Part shown: one piece after another, positions 52,019 through 61,532 of the stretch
Position numbering within the stretch: position 1 is the stretch's first letter
How the letters are laid out: each line of letters begins with the position of its first letter
Assembly (NCBI RefSeq): GCF_034006445.1
Contig: NZ_JAVESS010000003.1
Span: 299,955 to 363,954 of the forward strand
Origin: Desulfovibrio sp.
GTDB taxonomy: Bacteria; Desulfobacterota; Desulfovibrionia; Desulfovibrionales; Desulfovibrionaceae
Direction of reading: 5' to 3'
DNA length: 64,000 bases
Made by a program: the position numbers and the translations under genes
Notes under the pieces: generated by a model
Database searches by the model: none
What the model was told of the DNA's origin: nothing
What the model saw: the letters and a program-made list of their open reading frames with translations, nothing else

Positions 52019-52146
52019 AGAGCAGATTACCTTTGAAATGCTTCACATTTCAAAGTTTTCATTCAGCCGAAAATCGCATTGTTGTGGGGCGCTGTACTTT
52101 CGTGCAGCGTTAGAGCAGTTACACTTTTTCAAAGTGAAAATGCCCT
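52019..52146 (-). repeat. Repeat B copy 5 (internally deleted)
   Basis: AGAGCAGATTACCTTTGAAATG... to ...AAAATGCCCT. It keeps stems 1, 2 and 5 but has lost the right half of stem 4 and most of stem 3. Same orientation as copies 2 and 3. Confidence 0.75.
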
Positions 52147-52203
52147 AAAGGCAGTTGCCTTTGCGGCAAAAGCTCCCAGGGGCAGCCAGTGCTGTGGCGC
52201 GTG

Positions 52204-52620
52204 CTATTCCACGCGCTTGAATACCAGTTGATCGAACTTGCCGTCAGTCTTGCCGTCATTTTTAAGGATGACGGTGTTGGGATCCTTGAGGACAAAGTTG
52301 AGGGTATTGCCGTTGTCGTTTTTGAGGGTGATGGTGTCGCCCTTGTCGGCCACTACGGTAAATCCGCCCGTATAGGCAACGCCGCCAAGCGCAAAGGCAA
52401 TGGTCTTGTTTCTGGCGTCAACGTCCACACGAAGGTTTTGCACCAGACCCTCAAGCATCTTGGACACAAGGGGGATATCGGCAAAATCCTTACGGACTTC
52501 GGGGCTTGCCAGCGCCACAGTGCCCGCAGGGTCGCCCCGCCACTTGCCGTCAAGTTTTTCAAGATTATTGCCGCACCCAGTCAGCAGCAGGACGATAAAG
52601 AGCCATGCAAATTTTTTCAT
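52204..52620 (-). CDS. Small lipoprotein of unknown function
   Basis: 138 residues. Signal II peptide MKKFAWLFIVLLLTGC with lipobox LTGC, so lipid-anchored. The mature part (about 120 residues) is mostly beta-strand-like: KLDGKWRGD, then alternating VDVDARNKTIAFALGG, FTVVADKGDTITLKND, VLKDPNTVILKND. This resembles small calycin/lipocalin-like domains, but no family can be named. It follows the secreted-protein gene by 21 bases and is probably in its operon. Codon use is like its neighbours. Confidence 0.8.
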   Translation of the reverse strand: MKKFAWLFIVLLLTGCGNNLEKLDGKWRGDPAGTVALASPEVRKDFADIPLVSKMLEGLVQNLRVDVDARNKTIAFALGGVAYTGGFTVVADKGDTITLKNDNGNTLNFVLKDPNTVILKNDGKTDGKFDQLVFKRVE

Positions 52621-52641
52621 ATCAAAACCTCCCGCAGCGGG

Positions 52642-53208
52642 CTATGGGCCCGTCTGCTTTTTGGCATTCATTTCTTTGTTGATGCAACTCTGCATGACCG
52701 TATAGCTTCCCCGGCCTGTCTGCGCCACATCCGTACAGTGGCGCAGAATGTTTTCCGGCAGATCCGTCATGGCTGCAATGGCCGTTCTGGCTTCGCGCTC
52801 CGCATCAAAGCAGCTGGATTCGATAAGAGGGCTGCCCATGGCAACGCTTTTGCAGTAGGCGGAAATATCAAATTCAGGCACAGAGCTTGCGTTCGTTCTG
52901 TTTTTGCCCACTTTTTGGGGGCCTTTTGTGGCAGCGGCGTAGCCTGCCAGCGCGCCCGCCATCATGGCGGCCTGTTCCTGCCCCAGTTCCTGCCCCTGCT
53001 TGCGGTATTCCGCATCAAGCCAGGCCGTGAGCTCTTTGGCCTCGTCTTCCGTCAGCGGGCAGGGCGGCAGGCCCTCTTTGTTCTGGGCCTGAAAAGCCCA
53101 TACGCCCGCAGCCAGCTTGCGGAGGCTGTCCTGCGGGTCGGCCAGGGCCGGAGTGTGCAGGATCGCCGCCATCATGACGGCAAAAAGGCTGACACAAAAT
53201 TTTCGCAC
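52642..53208 (-). CDS. Secreted protein of unknown function
   Basis: 188 residues starting at a GTG that has GGGAGG six bases upstream; the ATG at 53232 has none. Signal peptide VRKFCVSLFAVMMAAILHTPALA, here in parts: FCVSLFAVMMAAIL with cleavage after ALA. The mature protein is helical with four to five Cys (CPLTEDE, AYCKSVA, SSCFDAE, RHCTDVA, QSCINKE) in the pattern of a small disulfide-rich periplasmic protein. No family recognised. Co-transcribed with the lipoprotein gene downstream, so the two may act together in the envelope. Confidence 0.75.
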   Translation of the reverse strand: MRKFCVSLFAVMMAAILHTPALADPQDSLRKLAAGVWAFQAQNKEGLPPCPLTEDEAKELTAWLDAEYRKQGQELGQEQAAMMAGALAGYAAATKGPQKVGKNRTNASSVPEFDISAYCKSVAMGSPLIESSCFDAEREARTAIAAMTDLPENILRHCTDVAQTGRGSYTVMQSCINKEMNAKKQTGP

Positions 53209-53403
53209 GCCATCCTCCCGGTGGGCTGTCATGCGCCAAGGCTAGCGTCATTTGCTGTGAATAGCCAGCAGGTATCCGTCATTGGGGGGGGCGCCAGACC
53301 GGGAGTAGGTGTGCCCGTGGGGCGTATTGGGGCAGGCCGGTCGTCACAATGCGCAAGCGTCAGGATGCCGTGGCGCGCGTTGGTGTGTCTGATCCCAGGG
53401 ATT

Positions 53404-53480
53404 TCATGTCATGCTCCTGTCATGCCCCTGCCAGGGCCCCTGCCATGCCCCTGCCATGCCGGGGCATGGCGCATGCCGGG
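53404..53480. repeat. CATGCCCCTGC-type tandem repeats
   Basis: Five or six imperfect 11-12 base units (CATGCCCCTGC, CAGGGCCCCTGC, CATGCCGGGG) just beyond the HD-GYP gene stop. Confidence 0.75.
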
Positions 53481-53505
53481 GCGCGGGCATTGCGGGAACG
53501 TACAG

Positions 53506-54714
53506 TCATGTTTGCGACAGCAGCAAGCCTATGTCCATCTGTTCAGCGTCTGCACCGGCAAGCGACCGTTCAATCTCAAGCTCCGATTCTTCACTCAGAT
53601 CCCGCAGCCTGGGCCGAACGGATCTTCCGTCAGGGTCCAGAGCGACTATAACCGTGGGCAGGGCCGGAAAGTCCGGGCTTGTGTGGCAAACTACGCCGCG
53701 CTCGCCGTTTGACAGCTGTACGGGCGTTCCGGTCGGGTAGATTCCCAGCATCTTGATGAAGCGCTCCACATAGCCTGGCGCCCATACCTGGTTGCGCATT
53801 TTGTACATGACTGCCAGGGCCACATTGGCAGGCATGGGATCTTTGTACACCCGCTGGGATGAAAGGGCGTCATAATGGTCGCTCAGCGAAAGGATGAGGC
53901 CATAGATGCTTATGGTGTTGCCTTTCAGGCGGTTGGGGTACCCTGTGCCATTGTACTTCTCGTGATGTTGCAGCACGCCTTGCAGTATTTCGTGATTTGC
54001 GTCCTGCTCCCTGGCGAGATGGGCGTGGCCAAGCTCCACATGGGCCTGCATGATTGTTCGCTCCGCGGGGGTGAGTTTGCGCGGGGCGTTCAGCACTACC
54101 TGGGGAATGAATATTTTTCCGTAATCATGAAAAAGCCCGGCCAGCCCCACAAGGGGCAGCTTGTCTTGCGGCAGCCCGAGATACTGGGCATAGGCTATGG
54201 CTATTATGGCTACGTTGACAGAGTGCGTGTGCGCGTCCTTGTCGTTTTTTTTGAGCTTTGTCAGGGCGATGAGCGCGTCCCGGTTGCGGTTGAGGCTCCG
54301 GATGACAGCTTCGACGCAGGGCCGCGCGGCCGTCATGTCCACGGGTTTGCCCTGGGTATCTGACATCAGCTCTCGTATGTGCTCGAACGCATCGGCATAT
54401 ACCGATCGAGCCCTGGGGATTTCGTCCCCCAGTGAAGTGGCCGAAACGCTCAGGCCCGGCCATGGGATATTGGCAGTGGAAAGCCCGGCGTTAAGGTCAT
54501 GATATTGCCGGAACCGGCTTGGATCATGGCAGATTTCGGTATAGCCCTGCCTGGCAATGTCGGAAATGACGCTTTGCGTCGTGAGAAAACCTTCCTGCAT
54601 ATAGAGCATGGGATATTCAAGCCATGAGACCCCGGGATTGACGGTATACATGCCAGGTACAGCATCTGAAATGGCTATTCGGGAGGTTTTTGCGTGTTCA
54701 GACATATGCTGCAA
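53506..54714 (-). CDS. HD-GYP-family protein (probable c-di-GMP phosphodiesterase)
   Basis: 402 residues, soluble. An N-terminal region of about 130 residues (GMYTVNPGVSWLEYPMLYM) resembles the DUF3391-type partner domain. The HD-GYP core (about 150-330) has the His of HTHSVNVAIIA, the His-Asp of GLFHDYGKI, HVELGH, the HHEKYNGTGYP block and SDHYDAL. The GYP motif itself is kept, so activity is likely. It would degrade c-di-GMP, next to a cyclase gene transcribed the other way. ATG 54705 is an alternative start; neither has a good ribosome binding site. The gap 54715-55134 shows no gene. Confidence 0.87.
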   Translation of the reverse strand: MQHMSEHAKTSRIAISDAVPGMYTVNPGVSWLEYPMLYMQEGFLTTQSVISDIARQGYTEICHDPSRFRQYHDLNAGLSTANIPWPGLSVSATSLGDEIPRARSVYADAFEHIRELMSDTQGKPVDMTAARPCVEAVIRSLNRNRDALIALTKLKKNDKDAHTHSVNVAIIAIAYAQYLGLPQDKLPLVGLAGLFHDYGKIFIPQVVLNAPRKLTPAERTIMQAHVELGHAHLAREQDANHEILQGVLQHHEKYNGTGYPNRLKGNTISIYGLILSLSDHYDALSSQRVYKDPMPANVALAVMYKMRNQVWAPGYVERFIKMLGIYPTGTPVQLSNGERGVVCHTSPDFPALPTVIVALDPDGRSVRPRLRDLSEESELEIERSLAGADAEQMDIGLLLSQT

Positions 54715-55134
54715 CGTGTGCCGTGCCAGAGTTGTGGTGTGTCAGGTCGCGCTCCGCGCGGGGCCAGGGCCGCAATGGGGCGGCACGCAAAAAGCTGCAG
54801 GAACGACGCAGGCCGGACAGAGCGCTGCGCATCGGCGCGCCTGTCTTCAGCGCGCACCTGAAAAACAGGGCTTCCAGCAGGCCGCCGGCTGCCTTTTTCA
54901 GCGCGCGCACCAACAGAGTATGTACATTTTTTCAAAGGCATTCTGCCTGGTTTGAGAACAGCATGACAGTGCCGAGTTTTTTTCAGTTTACCCATGCCGA
55001 AAGGCAGAGGCCAGCCATTCGAACATGCTATGGCAAATATGGATTTCTTGTGTGTATTTAACGGAATGTACAGTGTTTTGCGTAACATGCTTAAAAAATA
55101 AATGAAATTTTTTAAAAAAATTTACTAAAACGAA

Positions 55135-55163
55135 TTGACAGGATTGTCAGGTTTTTCTATATC
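55135..55163 (+). promoter_or_regulatory. Promoter of the diguanylate cyclase gene with overlapping dyad
   Basis: TTGACA (55135-55140), 17-bp spacer, TATATC (55158-55163). A/T-rich tracts from 55085 to 55130 look like an UP element. TGACA-GGAT-TGTCA forms a dyad over the -35, a likely repressor site. Confidence 0.75.
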
Positions 55164-55260
55164 TGAAATTGTATATAGATTCTTTAGAGTGTTGTTGGCT
55201 GTGCAGCGCAAAGCGCAAAAGTCCCCCACAAACTATCCCCTCCAACCCCGCGGGGATCAT

Positions 55261-56631
55261 ATGGAACAGGTTTCATCATGCGCCCGGAACTTCGTAGTGA
55301 AGACCCCCGGACGTCAAACCGACGGACGAGTCACCCTGGTCTCCTCTGACAAGGGTCTGGCAAATAACTTCCATCTTGATTTTTTGCAGGGCCTGCCGCA
55401 GGCCATTGCTGTGGTGCGCGTTGACCTTGATATGATGGGCCGCCCCAGCGACCTTGTGGCCGTCTATGGCAACCAGGCCCTTTTTTCGCTTTTCGGCACC
55501 TGCCGCGAAAGGTTCATCGGTTTTTCGCTTATCAAATCGCGGATAAATTTGGATAAAAAGTGGCTGTATGCATTATGGGAAACCTCCTGCCATGGCCGGG
55601 TACAGCATATTACAGATTTTTGGCCCGCTCTCGACAGGCACCTTATGGTGACCTGCCACCAACCGCAGTTCGGGTATTGCACCTGCCTTTTTCAGGATGT
55701 GACCGAGAACGTGCAGGTGGAAAACGAGCGCGAAAAAAACCGGCAGAAGTTTGAGGCGCTTTTACACAGCGCAGTGGACGTGGTTTTTCAGATGGATCCT
55801 GCCACGCAGGCCATGGCAAACCTGGATGAAAGCATGACGAGATGCGGCAACCTGTTCAAGGGACGCTGCGTGTCGGAAGCCCTGTTGCAGCAGGGGATTT
55901 TCGCGCCAGGACAAGAGGACAAGATCGGCGAAATGGTCAATCTTGTGCGTAACGGCCTCATGGACTGTACCTGCGAAGTGCGCGCACGGGTTCGGCTTAA
56001 TGCGCCATACACGTGGCACAGTCTGACCCTGGTGGGCTATGCCGATCCGCAGTCACGGGACATGTGCATAATAGGCTTTCTCAAGGATGCGCATGACCGT
56101 GTAAAAGAACGCGCCGATCTGCGTAACCGGGCGGAAAAAGACGCACTTTGCGGTATTTACAACCGGGCCGCAGGCGAGAGCCTTATCACCCTCAAGCTGG
56201 GAGAACTGGAAGAGGGCAGGCAAAGCAGCGCCGCCATGTTCATCTTTGATCTTGACGATTTCAAAAGCATCAACGACACGTTGGGTCATTCCTCAGGTGA
56301 CGCCGTGCTCAGGGCTTTTGCCGGAGTGCTGCGCCAGGTTTTTCGCAGGGATGACGTGGTGTTTCGCCTTGGCGGCGATGAGTTTGCCGCATTTGCGCGT
56401 AATTTGCCTCTGGAGCGGATCGCAAAAATCTATGAAAGGATCACCCTTAAACTTGAGGAACCCCTTGTTGGCGGCGTGCGCGTAAAAGTATGCGCGGGTG
56501 TGGCCTACAGCCCGAGCGGGCGTCACACCTATGGCGATTTTTACATGACCGCAGACAGGGCCCTGTACAATGCAAAGGAAGGCGGCAAAGGACAATCCAG
56601 CATTCTTTGCCTTTATGGGAATGGGTCCTGA
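55261..56631 (+). CDS. Diguanylate cyclase with PAS-like sensor (GGDEF)
   Basis: 456 residues, soluble. Two PAS-like regions (about 50-160 and 165-285) precede the GGDEF domain (about 300-450): DALCGIYNRAAGE, FDLDDFKSINDTLGHSSGD and an intact RLGGDEFAAF. RRDD five residues before GGDEF is an inhibitory I-site. It makes c-di-GMP from two GTP and should show product inhibition. ATG 55261 is chosen because the frame further upstream (to 55135) runs through the promoter. Together with the HD-GYP and EAL proteins it shows active c-di-GMP control. Confidence 0.92.
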   Translation: MEQVSSCARNFVVKTPGRQTDGRVTLVSSDKGLANNFHLDFLQGLPQAIAVVRVDLDMMGRPSDLVAVYGNQALFSLFGTCRERFIGFSLIKSRINLDKKWLYALWETSCHGRVQHITDFWPALDRHLMVTCHQPQFGYCTCLFQDVTENVQVENEREKNRQKFEALLHSAVDVVFQMDPATQAMANLDESMTRCGNLFKGRCVSEALLQQGIFAPGQEDKIGEMVNLVRNGLMDCTCEVRARVRLNAPYTWHSLTLVGYADPQSRDMCIIGFLKDAHDRVKERADLRNRAEKDALCGIYNRAAGESLITLKLGELEEGRQSSAAMFIFDLDDFKSINDTLGHSSGDAVLRAFAGVLRQVFRRDDVVFRLGGDEFAAFARNLPLERIAKIYERITLKLEEPLVGGVRVKVCAGVAYSPSGRHTYGDFYMTADRALYNAKEGGKGQSSILCLYGNGS

Positions 56632-56662
56632 GCGCCGGGGTAGAGGCCCCCGGCGCTCAGGA
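56626..56662 (+). terminator. Hairpin terminator of the diguanylate cyclase gene
   Basis: TCCTGAGCGCCGGGG / CCCCGGCGCTCAGGA, 15-bp perfect stem that includes the stop codon. No U-tract. Confidence 0.6.
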
Positions 56663-56847
56663 TTGCAAGCGTTCAACCAGCATAAATAGAGGTTTGAATT
56701 TGTACGTCGTGGCGTGTGTCTTGTAGTGTGCTGTGTCAACCAAGCGCCATAGTGCTGCATTTCGTGGCATGCACGCACCGGCTGCTAGTGTCAGGGTCCG
56801 GACGTTAATGAACGGATAATACTGCCAGATGCAAGGCGTACAATAAA

Positions 56848-56886
56848 CGAGGGCTGCCAGTAGTGGGGCAGCCCTCGTGCATTTTT
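56848..56886 (+). terminator. Second intrinsic terminator
   Basis: CGAGGGCTGCC / GGCAGCCCTCG then TGCATTTTTG. It may end an unseen short transcript in 56663-56847, or back up the cyclase terminator. A further hairpin CTGCGCTGGA/TCCAGCGCAG lies at 56890-56921. Confidence 0.65.
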
Positions 56887-56931
56887 GTTCTGCGCTGGAT
56901 GTAGCCGAGGCGTCCAGCGCAGAGCACCTTC

Positions 56932-56983
56932 AAAATACCAGCGCGTTTCCAGAGGCTCTTTGATCAGTGCTTCACTAAAAAAG
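56932..56983. mobile_element. Repeat C copy 3: fragment (one end only)
   Basis: About 50 bases are nearly identical to the reverse complement of the left end of copy 1 (ACCAGCGCGTTTCCAGAGGC... to ...ATCAGTGCTTCACTAAAAA). It lies just past the nitroreductase stop. Confidence 0.7.
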
Positions 56984-56993
56984 AATACATGCT

Positions 56994-57572
56994 CTAAAAA
57001 CGGGAAGCGATCAGGTCTTCAAGCGTCCGTTTGGGCACATGATGCAGGCCCTCGGCATCGCGCCAGTAGCCGCATGCGCCGTCAGCGGGCATGGGGGCGA
57101 CCACGCGCTTTTCCTTGGCCACGCCCAAACCAAGAACAAGAGCCACCTTGAGATCGGCGGGAACCTGCAAAAGTTCGGGAACAGCCTGGTGATCAAAGGA
57201 CTTGATGATGCAGCAGCCCCAATCGCGGCTGCTGGCGGCAAGCTGGATGGTCTGGGCGGCTATGCCCACATCATAAAACGTCAGTTCCCCACCGCCCTGG
57301 GGCATGAGGATGGCGATAAAGCCCGTGGGGCGCTCGCCGGGATGGGGGCCGCCCCAGTCCTTGAGGGCTCCTGCCCAGCGGGTCAGGGGAAACAGCTTGT
57401 CTAAGGTTTCGCCATGTCCTACCAGGCTGAAGCGCAGTTCCTGCGCATTTTTGGCCGAAGGGGCCAGACGGGCGCAGTCCACGAGCCACTCCAGGTCTGC
57501 CATGGTCAGGGGCTGGTCTTCATAAAAACGGCGGCAGGTTCTGGCTTTTACCGCCAACTCTTTGAAATTCAT
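56994..57572 (-). CDS. Nitroreductase-family FMN protein
   Basis: 192 residues, cytosolic. FMN-binding Arg cluster in VKARTCRRFYEDQPLTM, SAKNAQELRF, and DVGIAAQTIQLAASSRDWGCCIIKS with the conserved Gly-Cys region. Reductase of an unknown acceptor using NAD(P)H. AAGGAGGAACCC precedes the ATG. It follows cobS, 42 bases apart on the same strand. In this lineage the cobS-nitroreductase-rex block is a stable neighbourhood; some nitroreductase-fold enzymes (BluB) make the lower ligand of B12, but this sequence does not show BluB features I can confirm. Confidence 0.88.
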   Translation of the reverse strand: MNFKELAVKARTCRRFYEDQPLTMADLEWLVDCARLAPSAKNAQELRFSLVGHGETLDKLFPLTRWAGALKDWGGPHPGERPTGFIAILMPQGGGELTFYDVGIAAQTIQLAASSRDWGCCIIKSFDHQAVPELLQVPADLKVALVLGLGVAKEKRVVAPMPADGACGYWRDAEGLHHVPKRTLEDLIASRF

Positions 57573-57614
57573 GGGTTCCTCCTTGGTTGCCCAGGCAAAT
57601 AAACTGTCCCTACT

Positions 57615-58412
57615 CTACACTGTACTTGCCAGAAACCACAACTGCCCCCACTGGATGCCCGCGCCCAGAAAATCGCCGGAAATGCCGCCCCTGCTGCGTG
57701 CCAGCGCCGCAATCTGGCGCAGAATAAAAAACTGTCCAAGCGCGGTGACGGGCACGCGCCACCATGCCTGGTGGCCAAGCAGGGCCAGCCCGCAGAGTGC
57801 CAGCAGGGCTGCCAGGGCGTACCACCTGGCCAGTGCGTGGCTCGCGCCCGCGCAGGTGAGGCCTCCCAATGAATCCGGTTCGCGGGGTGGCGCAAGGGCC
57901 GCCAGCCAGATCACGCAGGCCCTGCCCCAGGCAGGAGCCGCCACGAGCCATACCCATTGCCCGGCCTGGATGTGCCAGCACACAGTGAGCCACATGCCGC
58001 CAAAGGCCAGCAAAAGATGCAGAGCGCCGAACGCTCCCAGGCGGCTGTCACGCAGGATGGCCCAGAACCGTTCGCCCTGTGCCCCGCTGCCGCTTGCGTC
58101 GCCAAGGTCGGCGAGCCCGTCCCAGTGCAGCCCGCGTGTGCTCCATACCTCAAGGGCCATCCAGAGCCAGGCGGCCAGCGCCGCGCACAGCAGGGGTTCC
58201 GCCGGGGCGCGGCGCGTCAGCAACAGAAAAAAAAGCCAGCAGGGCACCGTGACGGCAAGGCCAAGGCACAGGCCAGCCGGGCCGTAACAGGGCAGGCTGG
58301 GGCCAAGGTCGCGGCCTGAGCAGTCGGGCCGGGGCGGAACAAGGCGCGTCAAAAAAGCCAGGGCGTCGTAACAACGTCCTGGCCATGATGTACGGTTTTG
58401 CGGCAGCGCCAA
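57615..58412 (-). CDS. cobS: Cobalamin synthase (adenosylcobinamide-GDP ribazoletransferase)
   Basis: 265-residue inner-membrane enzyme that joins adenosylcobinamide-GDP and alpha-ribazole (phosphate), the last assembly step of B12. Family signatures: TRGLHWDGLADLGDA near residue 92 (Asp-rich metal site) and RSRGGISGDFLGAGIQW near the C-terminus. Six or so hydrophobic segments. It starts 10 bases after the rex stop, so it is read from the rex transcript, and the nitroreductase follows. Its presence agrees with B12 control of metE at the window start. Confidence 0.92.
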   Translation of the reverse strand: MALPQNRTSWPGRCYDALAFLTRLVPPRPDCSGRDLGPSLPCYGPAGLCLGLAVTVPCWLFFLLLTRRAPAEPLLCAALAAWLWMALEVWSTRGLHWDGLADLGDASGSGAQGERFWAILRDSRLGAFGALHLLLAFGGMWLTVCWHIQAGQWVWLVAAPAWGRACVIWLAALAPPREPDSLGGLTCAGASHALARWYALAALLALCGLALLGHQAWWRVPVTALGQFFILRQIAALARSRGGISGDFLGAGIQWGQLWFLASTV

Positions 58413-58422
58413 GGCTGACGTC

Positions 58423-59064
58423 CTAGCGAGTCATGGGGTGGTTGAACGCCAGGGCGTAAAGATGGTGGAAAAAGTCCACGTACTCCACGTTGATGCGTTC
58501 GGGAACCTTGATGCGGGCCGGGGCAAAGTTGAGAATGGAGGTTATGCCCGCATCCATGAGGTGTTGCGCGGCTCTTTGCGCCCTTTCCGGGGGAGTGGTG
58601 ATGATGCCGATTTCAATATTGAGGTCAGAGACCATATCCTTGAGGTCGCGGGTGCAGTGCACCTCAAGACCGTGGACAATTTCGCCGATTTTGAAGGGAT
58701 CACAATCGAATATGCCCACGATATTGAAACCGCGGGCGCGAAATTCACTATGGTTGAGAATGGCTTTACCCAGGTTGCCGACGCCGATGAGGGCCATGCG
58801 CCACTCGCGGTCAACACCGAGGGAGGAAGTGATGGCGGCAATGAGGGATTTTACGTGATAGCCCACGCCGCGGATGCCGAATTCGCCAAAATAGGCCAGG
58901 TCCTTACGCACCTGGGAGCCATTGACGCCGCATGCCTCGGCCAGGGGATTGGAGGAAATGACCTCCACATTATCGCGGGAAAAGTTTTCAAGCACCTGCA
59001 CGTATGTTGCCAGGCGTTGAATGGTTGCGCGAGGGATGTGTTTGCTTTTCGGTTGGTTAGCCAT
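58423..59064 (-). CDS. rex: Redox-sensing transcriptional repressor Rex
   Basis: 213 residues, normal length. Winged-helix N-terminus (IPRATIQRLATYVQVLENF, SSNPLAEACGVNGSQVRKDLAYFGEFG) and a Rossmann domain with the NADH-binding GVGNLGKAILNH, then a domain-swapped helix FHHLYALAF. Rex leaves DNA when the NADH/NAD ratio rises. In Desulfovibrio vulgaris, Rex has been shown to repress sulfate adenylyltransferase and is encoded beside atpE/atpB. AAGG precedes the ATG, with a TTGACA 30 bases upstream. The F0 genes upstream on the same strand are a plausible target. Confidence 0.97.
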   Translation of the reverse strand: MANQPKSKHIPRATIQRLATYVQVLENFSRDNVEVISSNPLAEACGVNGSQVRKDLAYFGEFGIRGVGYHVKSLIAAITSSLGVDREWRMALIGVGNLGKAILNHSEFRARGFNIVGIFDCDPFKIGEIVHGLEVHCTRDLKDMVSDLNIEIGIITTPPERAQRAAQHLMDAGITSILNFAPARIKVPERINVEYVDFFHHLYALAFNHPMTR

Positions 59065-59755
59065 AGTTTACCTTCTGGAAAGCCGCGAGCTTGTCAACGG
59101 GAAGATGTCATCTCGTGAAAGAAAGTGTCTATCAAAAAACTGTAAATGTGCAAGCCGGGCCTTATATCGTATTGTTACTTCCAACAGCATATAAAATATA
59201 CATAATTCTATGCTGTGGCAATCCTCGCAACAACCTACCGTTATTAAGTTGAGTACACAACTATTGACGGCTCTGCCTGCCAGGGAGATAGTTAAAAGAT
59301 GGCCAGTGGGCGGCCTGGTATTGCTCTATATATTTTGTCATTAATCAAAGTACGTTATGGATGCTCCCCAGTGCTCTTTTTGGCATATCCCCAGGCCGTA
59401 AAAAGATCGCAGGGGTGCATGTTACAAAAAGAATTTTTGTGAATGAAATGCTACTATAAAAGGTGACAAAGGTTAAGCCCCAAGGCCCAAGATACCTCGT
59501 ATCCTGCAAAAAAATCTATGTAATCCCGGAAAATGCAGACCCCGCGCCGACGCTTTCATGACAGGCAGGGGAATTTTTATTCTGCGAACGATTTTTTGCG
59601 TCCTGCGAAATAGTAAAAAATTTTTTTCGTTGTGAAAAACACCCCATCAGCTTTCAGGCGGGTCGAATCTTCGTGCCGCCAGCCAGGATATCCGCGTTTT
59701 GCGGTAGGGTGCATGACGCGTCTTTCAAACTGCTGCAAGGTCGTGGGCAGAAGGC
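59065..59755. other. AT-rich intergenic region between rex and atpE
   Basis: 690 bases without a supportable gene. A dyad ACAAAAA-GAA-TTTTTGT lies at 59424-59440. A 60-codon forward frame at 59632 reads through the atpE terminator and is not credible. An unrecognised small RNA is possible. Confidence 0.4.
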
Positions 59756-59787
59756 AAAAAAAAAGGAGGCCGGAGCCTCCTTTTTTT
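59756..59787 (-). terminator. Intrinsic terminator of the F0 operon
   Basis: AAAAAGGAGGC-CGGA-GCCTCCTTTTTTT stem; long A/T runs on both sides, so it can work in both directions. 18 bases past atpE. Confidence 0.92.
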
Positions 59788-59804
59788 GCAAAGCTGATCC
59801 AGCC

Positions 59805-60179
<375 letters not shown>

Positions 60180-60261
60180 CTATGCAGCGCCTGTTTTACG
60201 TCCGGCGAAGGACGCCCGCGGATGACCCGGCGGGGAGGGCGGCAGGCCGCCCTGTGCAAGG

Positions 60262-60966
60262 CTAGTGTTCGGGTGCTTCCAGAGCGCCCTTGATGTAGAA
60301 CATGGTCAACATGAAGAACACGAAGGCCTGCATGGTCTTGCCCAGAAGGAAAAGCGCGTAGATGGGCAGGGTGCCCAGAATGGGCGCCATGACGAAGAAC
60401 AACACCATAACGATTTCTTCACCCCTGATGTTGCCGAAAAGACGGAGGGAGAGAGAAACCGGACGCGAAAGGTGCGACACCACTTCCAGCGGGAACATCA
60501 GCGGAATAAGAAACTTGGAAGGCCCGGTGAAGTGGTGGATGTAGTGCGTTTTCCAGCGGATGAGACCCACGGCGTTGTAGAACACGAGCACAAAAAGCGC
60601 CATGCAGACCGTGGTGTTGAGGTTGGCCGTGGGTGCGTCGAAACCGGGCACCAGACCCATGAGGTTCATGCCGAAAATGTAGATGAAAATGCCCGCCAGC
60701 AGCGGCACGAACTTGCGCCCGTGTTCACCCATGGTCGCGATGATGAAGTTTTCAACCGTGTCTACCAGTGCCTCGAAAAAGTTCTGCAAGCCGCCCGGCA
60801 CGAGGGTCAGGCGTCTACGCATGATCAAGGCCACAGTAAACAGAAGGGCCATACAGACCCAGGAGTAGAACACATGCTTGAACTCCACCATCTGTCCACC
60901 GATGGCGATTTCGTCCATGCCCATAAATGTGGAGAGCAATACCGGATGCGGCAAACCACCTGCCAT
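60262..60966 (-). CDS. atpB: ATP synthase F0 subunit a
   Basis: 234-residue membrane protein forming the proton half-channels against the c ring. The essential Arg is in [18 protein letters not shown], with other conserved blocks [20 protein letters not shown] and [13 protein letters not shown]. About five to six membrane helices. AGGAGGCAGGG precedes the ATG. It lies between the atpI-type genes upstream and atpE downstream (133 bases apart) on the same strand, one F0 operon. Confidence 0.96.
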   Translation of the reverse strand: MAGGLPHPVLLSTFMGMDEIAIGGQMVEFKHVFYSWVCMALLFTVALIMRRRLTLVPGGLQNFFEALVDTVENFIIATMGEHGRKFVPLLAGIFIYIFGMNLMGLVPGFDAPTANLNTTVCMALFVLVFYNAVGLIRWKTHYIHHFTGPSKFLIPLMFPLEVVSHLSRPVSLSLRLFGNIRGEEIVMVLFFVMAPILGTLPIYALFLLGKTMQAFVFFMLTMFYIKGALEAPEH

Positions 60967-61109
60967 GAGCCCTGCCTCCTGGTCGATGCGCGCCTTTGCG
61001 ACGCTGCGTTGATGTAAAGCCCTAAGGCCGTTCCCCTGAAATTTTCGTGCCGCGCAACCGGTGGGCGTTCGCCCCTGTGCGCGCTACACCCTACGGTGCT
61101 GCGCCCCCG

Positions 61110-61532
61110 TTATCGCGCGCTGCGCCTGATGGCGCGCGCTGCAAGGGCAAAGCTTGCAAGGGCGAAAAACCCGCCCGTCACCATGCCCCCTACAAGGGCA
61201 AATACCGGGGCATGGCACTCAATGAGGGAAATATAAAGAATGCCCCCCACCACAATAAGCCTGCCAAGCCAGCGCACCAGAACGATGCGCAAAAAAGCCG
61301 TGCTGTAGTCACCCAGCCCCCGGCGCAGAAAAAAGCGCGCCAGGCCCCAAAATGTCCAGGCCATGATGGCCAGTCCCACACCGAACCAGAGCACCCAGGG
61401 CGTTACCGTGAACAATAGTGCCCCCGCAAGAAGAACAAAGGCGGTGAGCAAAAACTCGTTGCGCAGCATCACGCGCACGGCGGGGTGATCAATGCCGCGC
61501 CGCCAGAGCCATGCGTCAAGGCTGTGTATCAT
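61110..61532 (-). CDS. ATP synthase-associated AtpI-like membrane protein
   Basis: 140 residues, four hydrophobic helices (FLLTAFVLLAGALLF, LWFGVGLAIMAWTFWGLA, LIVVGGILYISLI, GMVTGGFFALASFALA). Position and topology match AtpI/ATP synthase subunit I, which helps assemble the c ring or supplies magnesium. Overlaps the AtpZ-like gene by 17 bases; AGGAAGAGC precedes the ATG inside that overlap. The upstream extension of the frame (to 61673) lies in another gene and is not real. Confidence 0.8.
   Translation of the reverse strand: MIHSLDAWLWRRGIDHPAVRVMLRNEFLLTAFVLLAGALLFTVTPWVLWFGVGLAIMAWTFWGLARFFLRRGLGDYSTAFLRIVLVRWLGRLIVVGGILYISLIECHAPVFALVGGMVTGGFFALASFALAARAIRRSAR

Noticed and set aside
51535..52020. 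161-codon forward frame from a TTG over the small RNA
   Set aside because: It reads through a strong intrinsic terminator and the 27-bp repeats; Arg/Leu-rich shadow composition.
56700..56847. Possible insertion-sequence end (CTAGTGTCAGGGTCCGGACG)
   Set aside because: The sequence reminded me of an IS terminus, but no partner repeat, target duplication or transposase remnant could be found.
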